NCBI GenBank assembly: GCA_030066855.1
Contig: JASJAU010000041.1
Location: 1-59,913 of the forward strand
Source of the DNA: Paracoccaceae bacterium
GTDB taxonomy: Bacteria; Pseudomonadota; Alphaproteobacteria; Rhodobacterales; Rhodobacteraceae
DNA: 59,913 nt
Direction: 5' to 3'
Position 1 is the first letter of the stretch; each line of letters begins with the position of its first letter. Of the stretch, positions 1 through 8,325 are shown piece after piece. The translations under genes and the position numbers were made by a program. A model generated the notes under the pieces. The model made no database searches. It saw only the letters and a program-made list of their open reading frames with translations, and was not told where the DNA came from.

Positions 1-58
1 GGGTCCACCGGGACCAGCCGATTTCCCGGCACAGGAAAGAACCGTCAGGAGCAACCCG

Positions 59-814
59 ATGAACAAACCGATCATGGCCAAAGCCACCGCCGTCTGGCTC
101 GTGGACAACACCACGATCAGCTTTAAGCAGATCGCCGATTTCTGCGGACTGCACGAGCTTGAGGTTCAGGGCATCGCGGATGGCGACGTCGCCACCGGCG
201 TGAAGGGCTTCGACCCGATCTCGAACAACCAGCTCACGCAGGACGAGATCGACGCGGCCGAGAAAGACCCGCTCCACAAGCTGAAGCTCAAGTTCTATGC
301 CGCCGCCGTAGGCGAGGAGAAACGCCGCGGCCCGCGCTACACGCCGCTGTCCAAGCGGCAGGACCGTCCGGCGGCGATCCTCTGGCTGGTCAAGTTCCAC
401 CCGGAACTCACAGACGGCCAGATCTCCAAGCTCGTCGGGACCACCAAGCCGACGATCCAGTCGATCCGCGAGCGGACGCATTGGAACATCTCGAACATCC
501 AGCCTGTTGACCCAGTGGCACTGGGCCTGACCAAGCAGACCGAACTCGACGCCGCCGTTCAGAAGGCGAACGAAAAGAAGGCCCGCGAAGGATCGGTGAT
601 GAGCGACGACGAGCGCCGCAAGCTGGTCTCGACCGAGCAATCGCTCGGCGGGGATGCGGAGCCCAAAATCCCGACCTCGATCGCCGGGCTGGAGACTTTC
701 TCTCTCTCGGACACCGAAGATGCCAAGCCCGAGCCGGAGGAGGCGCTTCCCGACGCGGACAGCTTCTTCAACCTGCCCGACAGCAGCGACGGAGACGACG
801 AAGACGAGCGCTGA
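59..814 (+). CDS. trcR: DUF1013 cell-cycle transcriptional regulator TrcR
   Basis: The 251-residue product matches the DUF1013 family as I know it, which in alphaproteobacteria includes the regulator TrcR. Two helix-turn-helix-like stretches can be seen: residues about 12-40 (around FKQIADFCGLHELEV) and about 104-141 (around DGQISKLVGTTKPTIQSI). The C-terminal ~35 residues are strongly acidic (many D and E), a tail common in this family. The start is supported by AGGAG at 47-51, seven bases upstream of the ATG; a second in-frame ATG lies at 74. It is a single-gene unit followed at once by a strong terminator. The family assignment is firm; the role in cell-cycle transcription is known only for relatives. 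Confidence 0.85.
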   Translation: MNKPIMAKATAVWLVDNTTISFKQIADFCGLHELEVQGIADGDVATGVKGFDPISNNQLTQDEIDAAEKDPLHKLKLKFYAAAVGEEKRRGPRYTPLSKRQDRPAAILWLVKFHPELTDGQISKLVGTTKPTIQSIRERTHWNISNIQPVDPVALGLTKQTELDAAVQKANEKKAREGSVMSDDERRKLVSTEQSLGGDAEPKIPTSIAGLETFSLSDTEDAKPEPEEALPDADSFFNLPDSSDGDDEDER

Positions 815-837
815 TCAGAGATCCCTCTGCTGCCCGG

Positions 838-869
838 AACCCCGGCCTCGTGCCGGGGTTTTGTTTTTC
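838..869 (+). terminator. Rho-independent terminator of trcR
   Basis: A perfect 9-bp stem (AACCCCGGC / GCCGGGGTT) with the loop CTCGT is followed by TTGTTTTTC. It begins 24 bases after the trcR stop. Its T-tract runs into the stop codon of the convergent SLC13 gene (868-870). There is no T-tract on the other strand, so it should act on trcR only. Confidence 0.9.
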
Positions 870-2640
870 AGAACGGCCAGAACACCAAGATCGCTGGAAT
901 CGAGACCACCACGATCAGCGCCTCAAGCGGCAGCCCCATGCGCCAGTAGTCTCCGAACTTGTAGCCGCCCGGGCCAAGGATCAGCGTGTTGTTCTTGTGC
1001 CCGATCGGCGTGAGATAGGCGGACGAGGCGGCGACCGCGACCGCCATCAGAAACGGGTCGGGCGACACGTTCAGCGTCGCGGCCATCTGCATGCCCACGG
1101 GCGCCGCGACGATTGTCGTGGCCGTGTTGTTCAGCACGTCCGAGAGCGTCATTGTCACCACCATCAAAAGCGTGAGGATCGCCCAGGGCGGCATGCCGCT
1201 GCCCATCGCGACCAGCAGATCGGCGATCAACTGGGTGCCTCCCACATCCTCGAGCGCCGCGCCGAGCGGGATCATGGAGCCCAGAAGAACAACAACTGGC
1301 CATTCGATGTGGGTGTAGATCTCAGTGACCGGAACGATCCGGGTCAGGGCGTAGGCCACCACGACCGCGCCTAAGGCGATCGGCAGATAGAGGAGACCGA
1401 CGCTCGCCGCCGCGACGGCGCCTGCGAAGAGGCCGATCGCCAGCCAGGTCTTTGAGTTCTCGGTGACGGATAGCCCCCGGTCGGCCAGCTCCAGAACGCC
1501 AAGCCACTCGGCGATATCCGTGCCCCGGTCCTTGGGCACGAGTAGCAAGAGGATATCGCCCGCGCGGATCGTCGTCTTGCGAAGCTGCTGAGTGATGTTT
1601 CTCCCGCCGCGCGAGATCCCCATGAGGACGGACCCCTGCCGCCAGTAGAGGCCGATGGACTGCGAGGTTTTTCCGACGACACGCGCGTCGCGGGGGACAA
1701 CCACCTCAATCAGATCCAAACCGTCCCCCGCCGCGCTCAACGCCTTCTCGCGCTCCTTGTCGGAGAAGCCTAGCGACAGCGCGGTCCGGAACTCGTCCAG
1801 GGCTTCGGGTGCCGCCTTCAGGACCAGCGCGTCGTTCGATTGAAGGATGGCGTTGGCGGAGGTGCCGTAGCGGCGTTTGCCGTTCCGGATCAGGCCCAGG
1901 ATCTCAACATCCGCCTTCTCTCCCGCGTCCCGCAGCTCGGCAAGCCGCTTGCCAATGTGCTCCGACCCTTCCGGTACCGTGAGCTCGGCAATGTATTGCG
2001 CGATCTCGGCCGATCCGAGTTTGTGGTCCGCCCGGTCAGGGATCATCCGCCAGCCGACTACGGCGACAAAGGCCAGCCCGGCGATCGCCGCCACGCCGCC
2101 GACCGGCGCGAAGTCGAACATGGCGAAAGGAGCGCCCAGCGTCTCCTCCCGGATCGAGGCGATGATAATGTTGGGCGGCGTCCCGATCAGGGTGATCATG
2201 CCGCCGAGGATCGTCGCGAAGCTCAAGGGCATAAGGCTCAGGCCCGGCGAGCGACCTGCCTTCCGCGCTGTTTGCACATCCACCGGCATGAGCAGGGCCA
2301 GCGCCGCAACGTTGTTCATGAAGGCCGACAGCACGGCGCCGATCCCGCCCATGATCGCGATATGAGCGCCGAGCGAGCGCGTTGCGTCCACAAGGGTCCG
2401 GGTGATCAGATGTACCGCGCCGGATCGCACCAACCCCGCAGAGACGACCAGCACAAGCGCCACGATCAGCGTGGCTGGATGCCCGAATCCTGAAAACGCT
2501 TTGTCGGTGGGTACGACCCCCAGAATGACCCCGAGCATGAGGGCCGCAAAGGCCACCAGGTCATAGCGGAATCGCCCCCATAGAAGCAGGGCGAAGACGG
2601 CGCCAAAGAGCGTGAACAGAATGATCTGGTCCGTGGTCAT
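868..2640 (-). CDS. SLC13-family permease with two RCK_C (TrkA-C) domains
   Basis: This 590-residue inner-membrane transporter has the SLC13/DASS (divalent anion:sodium symporter) layout. An N-terminal membrane half (about 1-200) contains FMNNVAALALLMP near 107-119 and LIGTPPNI near 151-158. Two cytosolic TrkA-C-like domains follow at about 204-290 and 310-385. A C-terminal membrane half carries the second NNTATT motif. Prokaryotic SLC13 proteins with inserted TrkA-C domains are common; substrates range over sulfate, phosphate and dicarboxylates, and the sequence alone does not say which. It lies 27 bp downstream of recR and may be read through from the dnaX cluster, though the functions are unrelated. 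Confidence 0.85.
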   Translation of the reverse strand: MTTDQIILFTLFGAVFALLLWGRFRYDLVAFAALMLGVILGVVPTDKAFSGFGHPATLIVALVLVVSAGLVRSGAVHLITRTLVDATRSLGAHIAIMGGIGAVLSAFMNNVAALALLMPVDVQTARKAGRSPGLSLMPLSFATILGGMITLIGTPPNIIIASIREETLGAPFAMFDFAPVGGVAAIAGLAFVAVVGWRMIPDRADHKLGSAEIAQYIAELTVPEGSEHIGKRLAELRDAGEKADVEILGLIRNGKRRYGTSANAILQSNDALVLKAAPEALDEFRTALSLGFSDKEREKALSAAGDGLDLIEVVVPRDARVVGKTSQSIGLYWRQGSVLMGISRGGRNITQQLRKTTIRAGDILLLLVPKDRGTDIAEWLGVLELADRGLSVTENSKTWLAIGLFAGAVAAASVGLLYLPIALGAVVVAYALTRIVPVTEIYTHIEWPVVVLLGSMIPLGAALEDVGGTQLIADLLVAMGSGMPPWAILTLLMVVTMTLSDVLNNTATTIVAAPVGMQMAATLNVSPDPFLMAVAVAASSAYLTPIGHKNNTLILGPGGYKFGDYWRMGLPLEALIVVVSIPAILVFWPF

Positions 2641-2667
2641 GCCGGGTGCCCGCCGCGTCCTTCCAGA

Positions 2668-3264
2668 TCAAATCGCCTTTCTGGCCCGGAGCGCGGCGGA
2701 AATCGTGCCGTCGTCCAGGTAATCGAGTTCTCCGCCGACGGGCACGCCCTGCGCGAGCGAAGTGATCTTGGCGCGCACTTCCAGCTGGTCGGCAATGTAA
2801 TGGGCCGTCGTCTGCCCGTCGACGGTGGCGTTCAGTGCTAGGATGACCTCGCTGACCTCCTCGCTCTCGACCCGGTCCAAGAGCTTAGGAATGCGCAGCT
2901 CTTCCGGTCCGATCGCGTCCAGGGCCGACAGCGTGCCGCCCAGCACATGGTAGCGTCCCTTGAAGACGCCCGCCCGCTCCATCGCCCAAAGATCGGCGAC
3001 ATCCTCGACGACGCAGAGCTCGCCGTTTCGCCGCTTCTCGCTCGCACAGATTTCGCAGATGTCCGAGGTGCCGATATTCCCGCAGTTCAAACACTCCCGC
3101 GCTGTCTCGGCGACAACCCGCATGGACTCTGCCAGCGGCACGAGCGCGCGGTTCCGTTTCTTGATGAGGTGCAGAACGGCGCGCCGCGCGGACCTCGGCC
3201 CAAGCCCCGGCAGCTTCGCCATTTGCTCGATGAGCGCCTCGATGTCCTTGGTCGAATCCGTCAC
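2668..3264 (-). CDS. recR: Recombination mediator RecR
   Basis: RecR works with RecF and RecO to load RecA on gapped DNA. The 198-residue length is standard. A helix-hairpin-helix lies at about 10-33 ([13 protein letters not shown]), then a C4 zinc finger (C58, C61, C70, C73), then the Toprim domain at about 80-175 with the conserved [10 protein letters not shown] region. It ends the dnaX-ybaB-recR cluster, an arrangement conserved in many bacteria, and starts 19 bp after ybaB. Confidence 0.97.
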   Translation of the reverse strand: MTDSTKDIEALIEQMAKLPGLGPRSARRAVLHLIKKRNRALVPLAESMRVVAETARECLNCGNIGTSDICEICASEKRRNGELCVVEDVADLWAMERAGVFKGRYHVLGGTLSALDAIGPEELRIPKLLDRVESEEVSEVILALNATVDGQTTAHYIADQLEVRAKITSLAQGVPVGGELDYLDDGTISAALRARKAI

Positions 3265-3283
3265 GCGCCCGGCGCCAACCTTG

Positions 3284-3628
3284 TCAGAAAGGCAGCTTCA
3301 TGTCGGCGGGCAGCCCGAGGCCCTCGGTCAGCTTGCTGACCTCCTCCTGGCTCTTGTCCGACGCTTTCATCTGCGCGTCTTTGATCGCGGCGAGGATGAG
3401 GTCCTCTACAACCTCCTTCTCGTCGGGATTGAAGATCGAGGGATCGACGTCGAGACCGATCAGCTCGCCTTTCGCGGTCGCGGTCGCCTTCACAAGACCC
3501 GCGCCGGACTCTCCTGTCACGGTCATCCGCTGAAGATCTTCTTGCAGCTCCGCCATCTTGGTCTGCATTTCCTGCGCGGCCTTCATCATCTTGCCCATAT
3601 CGGCGAGACCGCCTAAGCCCTTGAACAT
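3284..3628 (-). CDS. YbaB/EbfC family nucleoid-associated protein
   Basis: The 114-residue product is a small DNA-binding protein of the YbaB/EbfC family, which forms tweezer-like dimers on DNA. The start [21 protein letters not shown] and the block [28 protein letters not shown] are characteristic. It sits between dnaX (9 bp gap) and recR (19 bp gap), as in most bacteria, so it is almost certainly co-transcribed with them. The final PADMKLPF tail also fits the family. Confidence 0.95.
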   Translation of the reverse strand: MFKGLGGLADMGKMMKAAQEMQTKMAELQEDLQRMTVTGESGAGLVKATATAKGELIGLDVDPSIFNPDEKEVVEDLILAAIKDAQMKASDKSQEEVSKLTEGLGLPADMKLPF

Positions 3629-3637
3629 TCACGTCTC

Positions 3638-5407
3638 CTAGTTGTCCTCGAAAGGGTCCCACTCGTCTTCGACCTCTGCCAACGCGTCCTCGGCCGCTGT
3701 CTGAGCGATTTCTTCCGGCGTTCGAATAACGCCAATCTCGGCCTCGGGAAAGGCGTCGAAGATGGCGGCGATCATCGGATCACTGCGGGCGGCGGTCTTG
3801 ATCCTTGCCGTTTCCTCCTCGCGCCGCTCGTCCAGCGTCGGCTCCCCGCCAGTGTCAACGACCGACACCGCCCAGCGAACCCCGGTCCAGGATTGCAGCC
3901 GGCCGGCGAGCTTTTGCGCCAGGTTGGCGGGCGCTTTTGGCGACGGTTCGAATTCGATGAAGCCGGGGCGGTAGGACACAAGCCGGACGCCTGACTTCAC
4001 CTCGACCGCCAAGAGCCCGTCGCGGTTCGCCTGGATCAGATCGACCACATGCTGAAACGTCGGGAAGCGGGCGAGCGCGGAGTCGGGCGCCTGCGCGATG
4101 GCGGTCTGCGCGCCCGAAGCGGTCACACCGCCGGGCGCAGTCATCGCCGCCTGCCTGTCGGCCACCGCCTCAGCCCCGGCGGACCGCGTTGTTGCGGGCG
4201 CGCCACCACCACCGCCACCGCCCCCGCCGGATGGTGGCGGGGTCGCATCCTTCAGCTTCGCGACCAGCTCGCCCGGAGTCGGAAGTTCGGCCACATGGGT
4301 CATCCGGATCACCGCCATCTCGGCGGCCATCATCGCGTTGGGCGCCTGCGCGACCTCCTCCAGCGCTTTCAGCGCCATCTGCCACATCCGCGTGAGGGCG
4401 GGCATGGACAGACGGTCCGCCATCTGCCGTCCGCGGTCGCGCTCGTCCGGCCCGACCGTCGGGTCTTCGGCGGCCTCTGGCGTGATGCGGATTACGCTGA
4501 TCCAATGGGTGATCTCGGCGATGTCGCGGAGAACGGCGAGCGGGTCCGCGCCGTCCGCATATTGCGCCCCGAGCTCGGTCAGGGCGCCGCCGGCGTCTCC
4601 ACCCATGATCATCTCGAAGAGATCCAGAACCCGGTTCCGGTCGGCAAGCCCGAGCATTGCGCGAACCTGATCCGCCGTGGTCTCTCCGGCGCCGTGGCTG
4701 ATCGCCTGATCCAGAAGCGACTGCGCGTCGCGGGCCGACCCCTCGGCCGCCCGCGTGATCAGCGCCAGCGCATCTTCGGTGATCTCGGCCTTCTCCGCCG
4801 TCGCGATCTTGCGCAAGAGGTCCAGCATCACCTCAGGCTCGATCCGCCGCAGATCGAACCGCTGGCAGCGCGAAAGGACCGTGACCGGCACTTTGCGGAT
4901 CTCGGTTGTGGCAAAGATGAATTTCACATGCGCCGGAGGCTCTTCCAGTGTCTTCAGAAGCGCGTTGAACGCGCTCGTCGACAGCATGTGAACTTCGTCG
5001 ATGATGTAGATCTTGTAGCGCGCCGTGGCCGCGCGATAGGCGACGCTCTCGATGATCTCGCGGATGTCGTTGACGCCCGTGCGGCTCGCCGCGTCCATCT
5101 CCAGAACGTCGACATGACGGCCTTCCGAGATCGCCACGCAATGCTCGCACAAGCCGCAAGGCTCCGTCGTCGGACCTCCTTTGCCGTCCGGCCCGATGCA
5201 ATTCATGCCCTTAGCGATGATCCGCGCTGTCGTGGTCTTCCCCGTCCCGCGAATGCCGGTCATGATGAAGGCCTGGGCGATGCGGTCGGCCTCGAACGCG
5301 TTCTTCAGCGTCCGGACCATCGCGTCCTGCCCGACCAGATCGGCGAAGGTCTCGGGCCGGTACTTCCGCGCCAGAACCTGATAGCCGCTGTCGGTGTTTT
5401 CGCTCAT
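3638..5407 (-). CDS. dnaX: DNA polymerase III subunit gamma/tau
   Basis: DnaX is the ATPase of the clamp loader of the replicative polymerase. The 589-residue product has Walker A GIRGTGKT at 51-58, zinc-module cysteines C70, C84, C87 and C90, the Walker B region IIDEVH at 135-140 and the sensor block LSRCQRF near 178-184. Domains I-III run to about 370. A linker with nine consecutive glycines (394-402) leads to a C-terminal tau-type region that should contact the polymerase. I saw no clear A-rich slippery site of the E. coli kind. The start ATG has GGGCAGG just upstream. It is the first gene of dnaX-ybaB-recR. Confidence 0.97.
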   Translation of the reverse strand: MSENTDSGYQVLARKYRPETFADLVGQDAMVRTLKNAFEADRIAQAFIMTGIRGTGKTTTARIIAKGMNCIGPDGKGGPTTEPCGLCEHCVAISEGRHVDVLEMDAASRTGVNDIREIIESVAYRAATARYKIYIIDEVHMLSTSAFNALLKTLEEPPAHVKFIFATTEIRKVPVTVLSRCQRFDLRRIEPEVMLDLLRKIATAEKAEITEDALALITRAAEGSARDAQSLLDQAISHGAGETTADQVRAMLGLADRNRVLDLFEMIMGGDAGGALTELGAQYADGADPLAVLRDIAEITHWISVIRITPEAAEDPTVGPDERDRGRQMADRLSMPALTRMWQMALKALEEVAQAPNAMMAAEMAVIRMTHVAELPTPGELVAKLKDATPPPSGGGGGGGGGAPATTRSAGAEAVADRQAAMTAPGGVTASGAQTAIAQAPDSALARFPTFQHVVDLIQANRDGLLAVEVKSGVRLVSYRPGFIEFEPSPKAPANLAQKLAGRLQSWTGVRWAVSVVDTGGEPTLDERREEETARIKTAARSDPMIAAIFDAFPEAEIGVIRTPEEIAQTAAEDALAEVEDEWDPFEDN

Positions 5408-5480
5408 GCCTGCCCGAAGGATTCGTGATCCCGGGCAGACTAGACCTTGGGGCAGAGGGCGTCCACCGCCCCCAATCGGA

Positions 5481-5717
5481 TCACGCGGCCAGATAGGCCC
5501 AAATCTGATCCTTCAGAAACGCGCGTTTCTTTCTGAGATCCACCTCCGCGAGGCTCTCCATCGGCTCGAGATTCGTCTCTGCCCGATGCACCGCGCGGTT
5601 GATCTCATGATACTCGTCAAAGAGCCGCGCGAAATGCGCGTCGCTGGCCTTGAGATCATGCATTCTGTCGGAATGCTCCGGGAACTCTTCAGCCAACTCG
5701 TGCGGAACGTGAGACAT
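5481..5717 (-). CDS. YdcH/DUF465 family small protein
   Basis: This 78-residue, charged, all-helical protein begins MSHVPHELAEEFPEHSDRM and keeps the DUF465 pattern of HFARLFDEYHEINRAVHRAE followed by LRKKRAFLKDQI. Members are short antiparallel helical hairpins of unknown function. It is 73 bp upstream of dnaX on the same strand and may be its own unit. Confidence 0.85.
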   Translation of the reverse strand: MSHVPHELAEEFPEHSDRMHDLKASDAHFARLFDEYHEINRAVHRAETNLEPMESLAEVDLRKKRAFLKDQIWAYLAA

Positions 5718-5976
5718 CTACGTCTCCCCTTGATTTCGATTGCCTCAAGTCTGCGCCGCATTGGCGAAGAGCGCCTTGATACGCCTCAAATCGCTTCTGA
5801 CCGGCGGCTTGCAAGAATCGGGCGAAACGCGGTATCGGTTTTGCGCCGCAGGGGCGGCGCCCAGGTCCGCGGAAAGCTGTCATCGGCACCCCTCGAATTC
5901 AAACACGACATCTCGTCGGTGTTTCTCATGCCCGGATTAGCGGACCGGCGGGCGATTTGGATGAGGAGCCCCGAAC
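5718..5976. other. Intergenic region, divergent, no gene recognised
   Basis: These 259 bp separate the leftward YdcH gene from the rightward ankyrin gene. Open frames cross it on both strands but none has a recognisable protein or a ribosome-binding site. It presumably carries the two divergent promoters; I could not place them. Confidence 0.5.
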
Positions 5977-7515
5977 ATGAAATCCATCGACCAATTGCGG
6001 CGTGACGCCAAGGCCCTGCGCAAAGCTTATGAGGCGCGGGACCCGCGCGCACTCGGACGGATCAAAAACTACCCGCCCCGGCCCGACGGCGAGCCGCTCC
6101 GGCATGCGGACTTTCTCCACGTAATCGCGCTCGAGAATAGCTTCGCAAGCTGGCCGAAACTCGTCTGGGCGGCGGAGACCATCGGCCTCGACCGGGCGGC
6201 CAAGCAGCAACGGCTTAAGCTCGCGATCTATCACGGGCAGAACTGGGTGATCGAACGCCTGCTCGAAGAGTCCCCGGATCTCGCCGACGGAGCTTTCGAC
6301 CTCGAGGTCGCGCTTTTCCGGCGCGAGGCGGTCGCAACCGCGCTTGAGAAAAACCCGTCGCTCGCCACGCGCGACTTCGGCGCGCGTCGGCCGATGATCG
6401 TCCTTGCCTTCTCGAAGTACCTTCAGGCACGGCCGGAGTTGAAGGAGGACATGCTGGCCATCGCCAGAATGCTCCTGGCCAACGGCGCGGACGTGAACGA
6501 CAGCTACGCGCATCTGGTCGGCGACGACCACCGGCTCTCAGCGCTCTATGGCGCGATCGGCCATTCCAACAACATGGAGCTGGGACTCTGGCTCTTGGAG
6601 CAAGGCGCCGACCCCAACGACGACGAATCGCTCTATCATTCGACTGAGCTTGGCCACCATGAGGGTCTGAAGATGCTCCTCGCCTATGGCGCGGATCCAA
6701 AAGGCACCAACGCGGCGCTTCGCGCGATGGACTTTCACGACGTCGAGGCGGTGCGGATGCTACTTGAAGCCGGAGCCCTGGCCGATGAGTTCAACGGCGC
6801 GCATGTGGGCGGCGAGCGCCCCTGGGTCGTGCCTGCCATGCATCAGGCGGCGCGCCGGATGTGCGGGCGCGAGATGATCGAACTTTTGCTGGATCATGGC
6901 GCGAGCGCCGAGCGCGAGTTCGAGGGCGTCACACCCTATGCTTATGCCCGTATCTTCGGGAACCGCGAGCTGACCGAGGTTCTCGAGGCGCGGAGCCATG
7001 CGACGCCGCTCTCCGACATCGAGGCCTTGCTGGCGAAGATCGCGGACGGGGAGGACATCGCCGGCGCGGTTGTCGACCCCGAAAAGCTTCCCGAAGCGGC
7101 CCGGAACATCGTCCGTATGATCCTGCACCTGCCGGGCAAGCTCGATCACGTCAAGCGGCTGGTGGCGGCGGGCGTTGAGTTCGACCGTCCGGACGCCGAG
7201 GGTCTGACGCCAGTGCAGATCGCCGGATGGGAGGGCCTGCCGGAGGTCATGGCCTACTTCCTGTCCCTCAAGCCCGACCTGTCGCACATCAACGAGTATG
7301 GCGGCACGCTTCTTTCCACCATCGTCCACGGGTCGGAAAACAACCCGCATCGGAAGGAGCGCGACTACACCGGTTGCATTGAACTGGCGCTCAAAGAAGG
7401 CGTGGCGCTGCCAAAGCGGGCCATCGAGCTTGCAGGCGATCCCGAGGTTGCCGCTTTCCTCGCTGATTGGGGCGAGGCGCATCCGGGTCAGGTTGTTGAG
7501 GGCGGCGTTGGCTGA
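5977..7515 (+). CDS. Ankyrin-repeat protein
   Basis: The 512-residue product has several ankyrin-type units in its middle, for example around LLEQGADPNDDESLYHSTEL, GHHEGLKMLLAYGADPKG and DVEAVRMLLEAGALADEF, and again after residue 390 (VKRLVAAGVEFDRPDAEGLT). No signal peptide or membrane segment is visible, so it should be cytosolic and bind a protein partner. GATGAGGAG lies just upstream of the ATG. Its stop overlaps the start region of the next gene, a phosphatase, by 8 nt, and a small membrane protein follows, so the three look like one coupled operon. The partner is unknown. Confidence 0.85.
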   Translation: MKSIDQLRRDAKALRKAYEARDPRALGRIKNYPPRPDGEPLRHADFLHVIALENSFASWPKLVWAAETIGLDRAAKQQRLKLAIYHGQNWVIERLLEESPDLADGAFDLEVALFRREAVATALEKNPSLATRDFGARRPMIVLAFSKYLQARPELKEDMLAIARMLLANGADVNDSYAHLVGDDHRLSALYGAIGHSNNMELGLWLLEQGADPNDDESLYHSTELGHHEGLKMLLAYGADPKGTNAALRAMDFHDVEAVRMLLEAGALADEFNGAHVGGERPWVVPAMHQAARRMCGREMIELLLDHGASAEREFEGVTPYAYARIFGNRELTEVLEARSHATPLSDIEALLAKIADGEDIAGAVVDPEKLPEAARNIVRMILHLPGKLDHVKRLVAAGVEFDRPDAEGLTPVQIAGWEGLPEVMAYFLSLKPDLSHINEYGGTLLSTIVHGSENNPHRKERDYTGCIELALKEGVALPKRAIELAGDPEVAAFLADWGEAHPGQVVEGGVG

Positions 7516-8017
7516 GTTCTCGATCACCGAACTGCCGCTCCGGCGGGGCATGATCGGCATCTCGCCGATCCCCGGCCGGGGCGGCGCCTACCATGCGGAC
7601 CTCAGTCGGATCATGGCCTGGGGCGCCGATCTGGTGCTGACCATGACCACCGCGGAGGAGCTAGATCGGGTCGGCGCGGCAACGCTAAGGGCGGATCTGG
7701 AGGAGGGCGGCGTTGCATGGCGCCACCTCCCGATCCCCGACTTCGGCGCGCCGCCGCCCGCGACCGCTGATCTCTGGCTGGAAGCTTCGGAAACGGCCCA
7801 TCGCATCCTTGAAGATGGCGGCAGAGTGCTCGCGCACTGTTATGGCGGCTGCGGACGCTCGGGCATGGCGCTGATGCGTCTGATGGTCGAGGCGGGAGAG
7901 GACGCGGATTACGCGTTCGCTCGACTCCGCGACGTGCGGCCCTGCGCGGTCGAGATGGAGGCGCAGCGCGCCTGGGCCGCGATCCCGATGTTCGAAAGGA
8001 AGGGCTGGACGCCATGA
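7508..8017 (+). CDS. Cys-based protein-tyrosine/dual-specificity phosphatase family protein
   Basis: About 169 residues. The phosphatase loop HCYGGCGRSG (Cys-X5-Arg) is intact, with the general-acid loop probably around PIPDFGAPPP. I place the start at a TTG (7508), because the segment AEFSITELPLRRGMIGISP looks like the proper N-terminus of this family and GAGGG lies upstream; the nearest ATG (7550) would cut this off. The TTG start overlaps the end of the ankyrin gene and the stop overlaps the next ATG (ATGA at 8014-8017), so translation of all three genes is probably coupled. The substrate is unknown: protein phosphotyrosine or a small phosphate ester are both possible. Confidence 0.8.
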   Translation: MAEFSITELPLRRGMIGISPIPGRGGAYHADLSRIMAWGADLVLTMTTAEELDRVGAATLRADLEEGGVAWRHLPIPDFGAPPPATADLWLEASETAHRILEDGGRVLAHCYGGCGRSGMALMRLMVEAGEDADYAFARLRDVRPCAVEMEAQRAWAAIPMFERKGWTP

Positions 8018-8325
8018 CGGACGGCCGCCGGTTCCTTTGGACCGCGCTCTTCGCGGCCTGGGTGTTGGCCTTCGCCTACGCCTTCATCGCCTACTGGACG
8101 ACGGCGCCCGAAGGCGACAGTTTCCTGCGCGGCGCGAACCGGATCGTGACGTACCTAGGCTGGCAAGGCGCGGCTGGGATGCTGGCGGTCGCGATCTTCG
8201 GTGTCGGTCGGGCGTGGCCCAAAGGCGTGGGCGCCCGACGCCTGTCGGCGGTACCGCTGGTCCTGGCCCTGCTGCACGTAGCGGCAATCATGGGCATTAT
8301 CGCCTGGGCGCGGTTTGCGTCCTAA
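8014..8325 (+). CDS. Small integral membrane protein, function unknown
   Basis: The 103-residue product has three likely membrane helices: about 8-29 (LWTALFAAWVLAFAYAFIAY), 48-66 (WQGAAGMLAVAIFGVG) and 80-100 (PLVLALLHVAAIMGIIAW). No family was recognised. The ATG overlaps the phosphatase stop as ATGA. The stop TAA shares the four bases CTAA with the stop (TAG) of convergent rsgA. Confidence 0.7.
   Translation: MTDGRRFLWTALFAAWVLAFAYAFIAYWTTAPEGDSFLRGANRIVTYLGWQGAAGMLAVAIFGVGRAWPKGVGARRLSAVPLVLALLHVAAIMGIIAWARFAS

Noticed and set aside
4049-5428. A 459-codon plus-strand frame opposite dnaX
   Set aside because: Rich in Arg, Gly and Pro with no recognisable domain; dnaX on the other strand has all family motifs.
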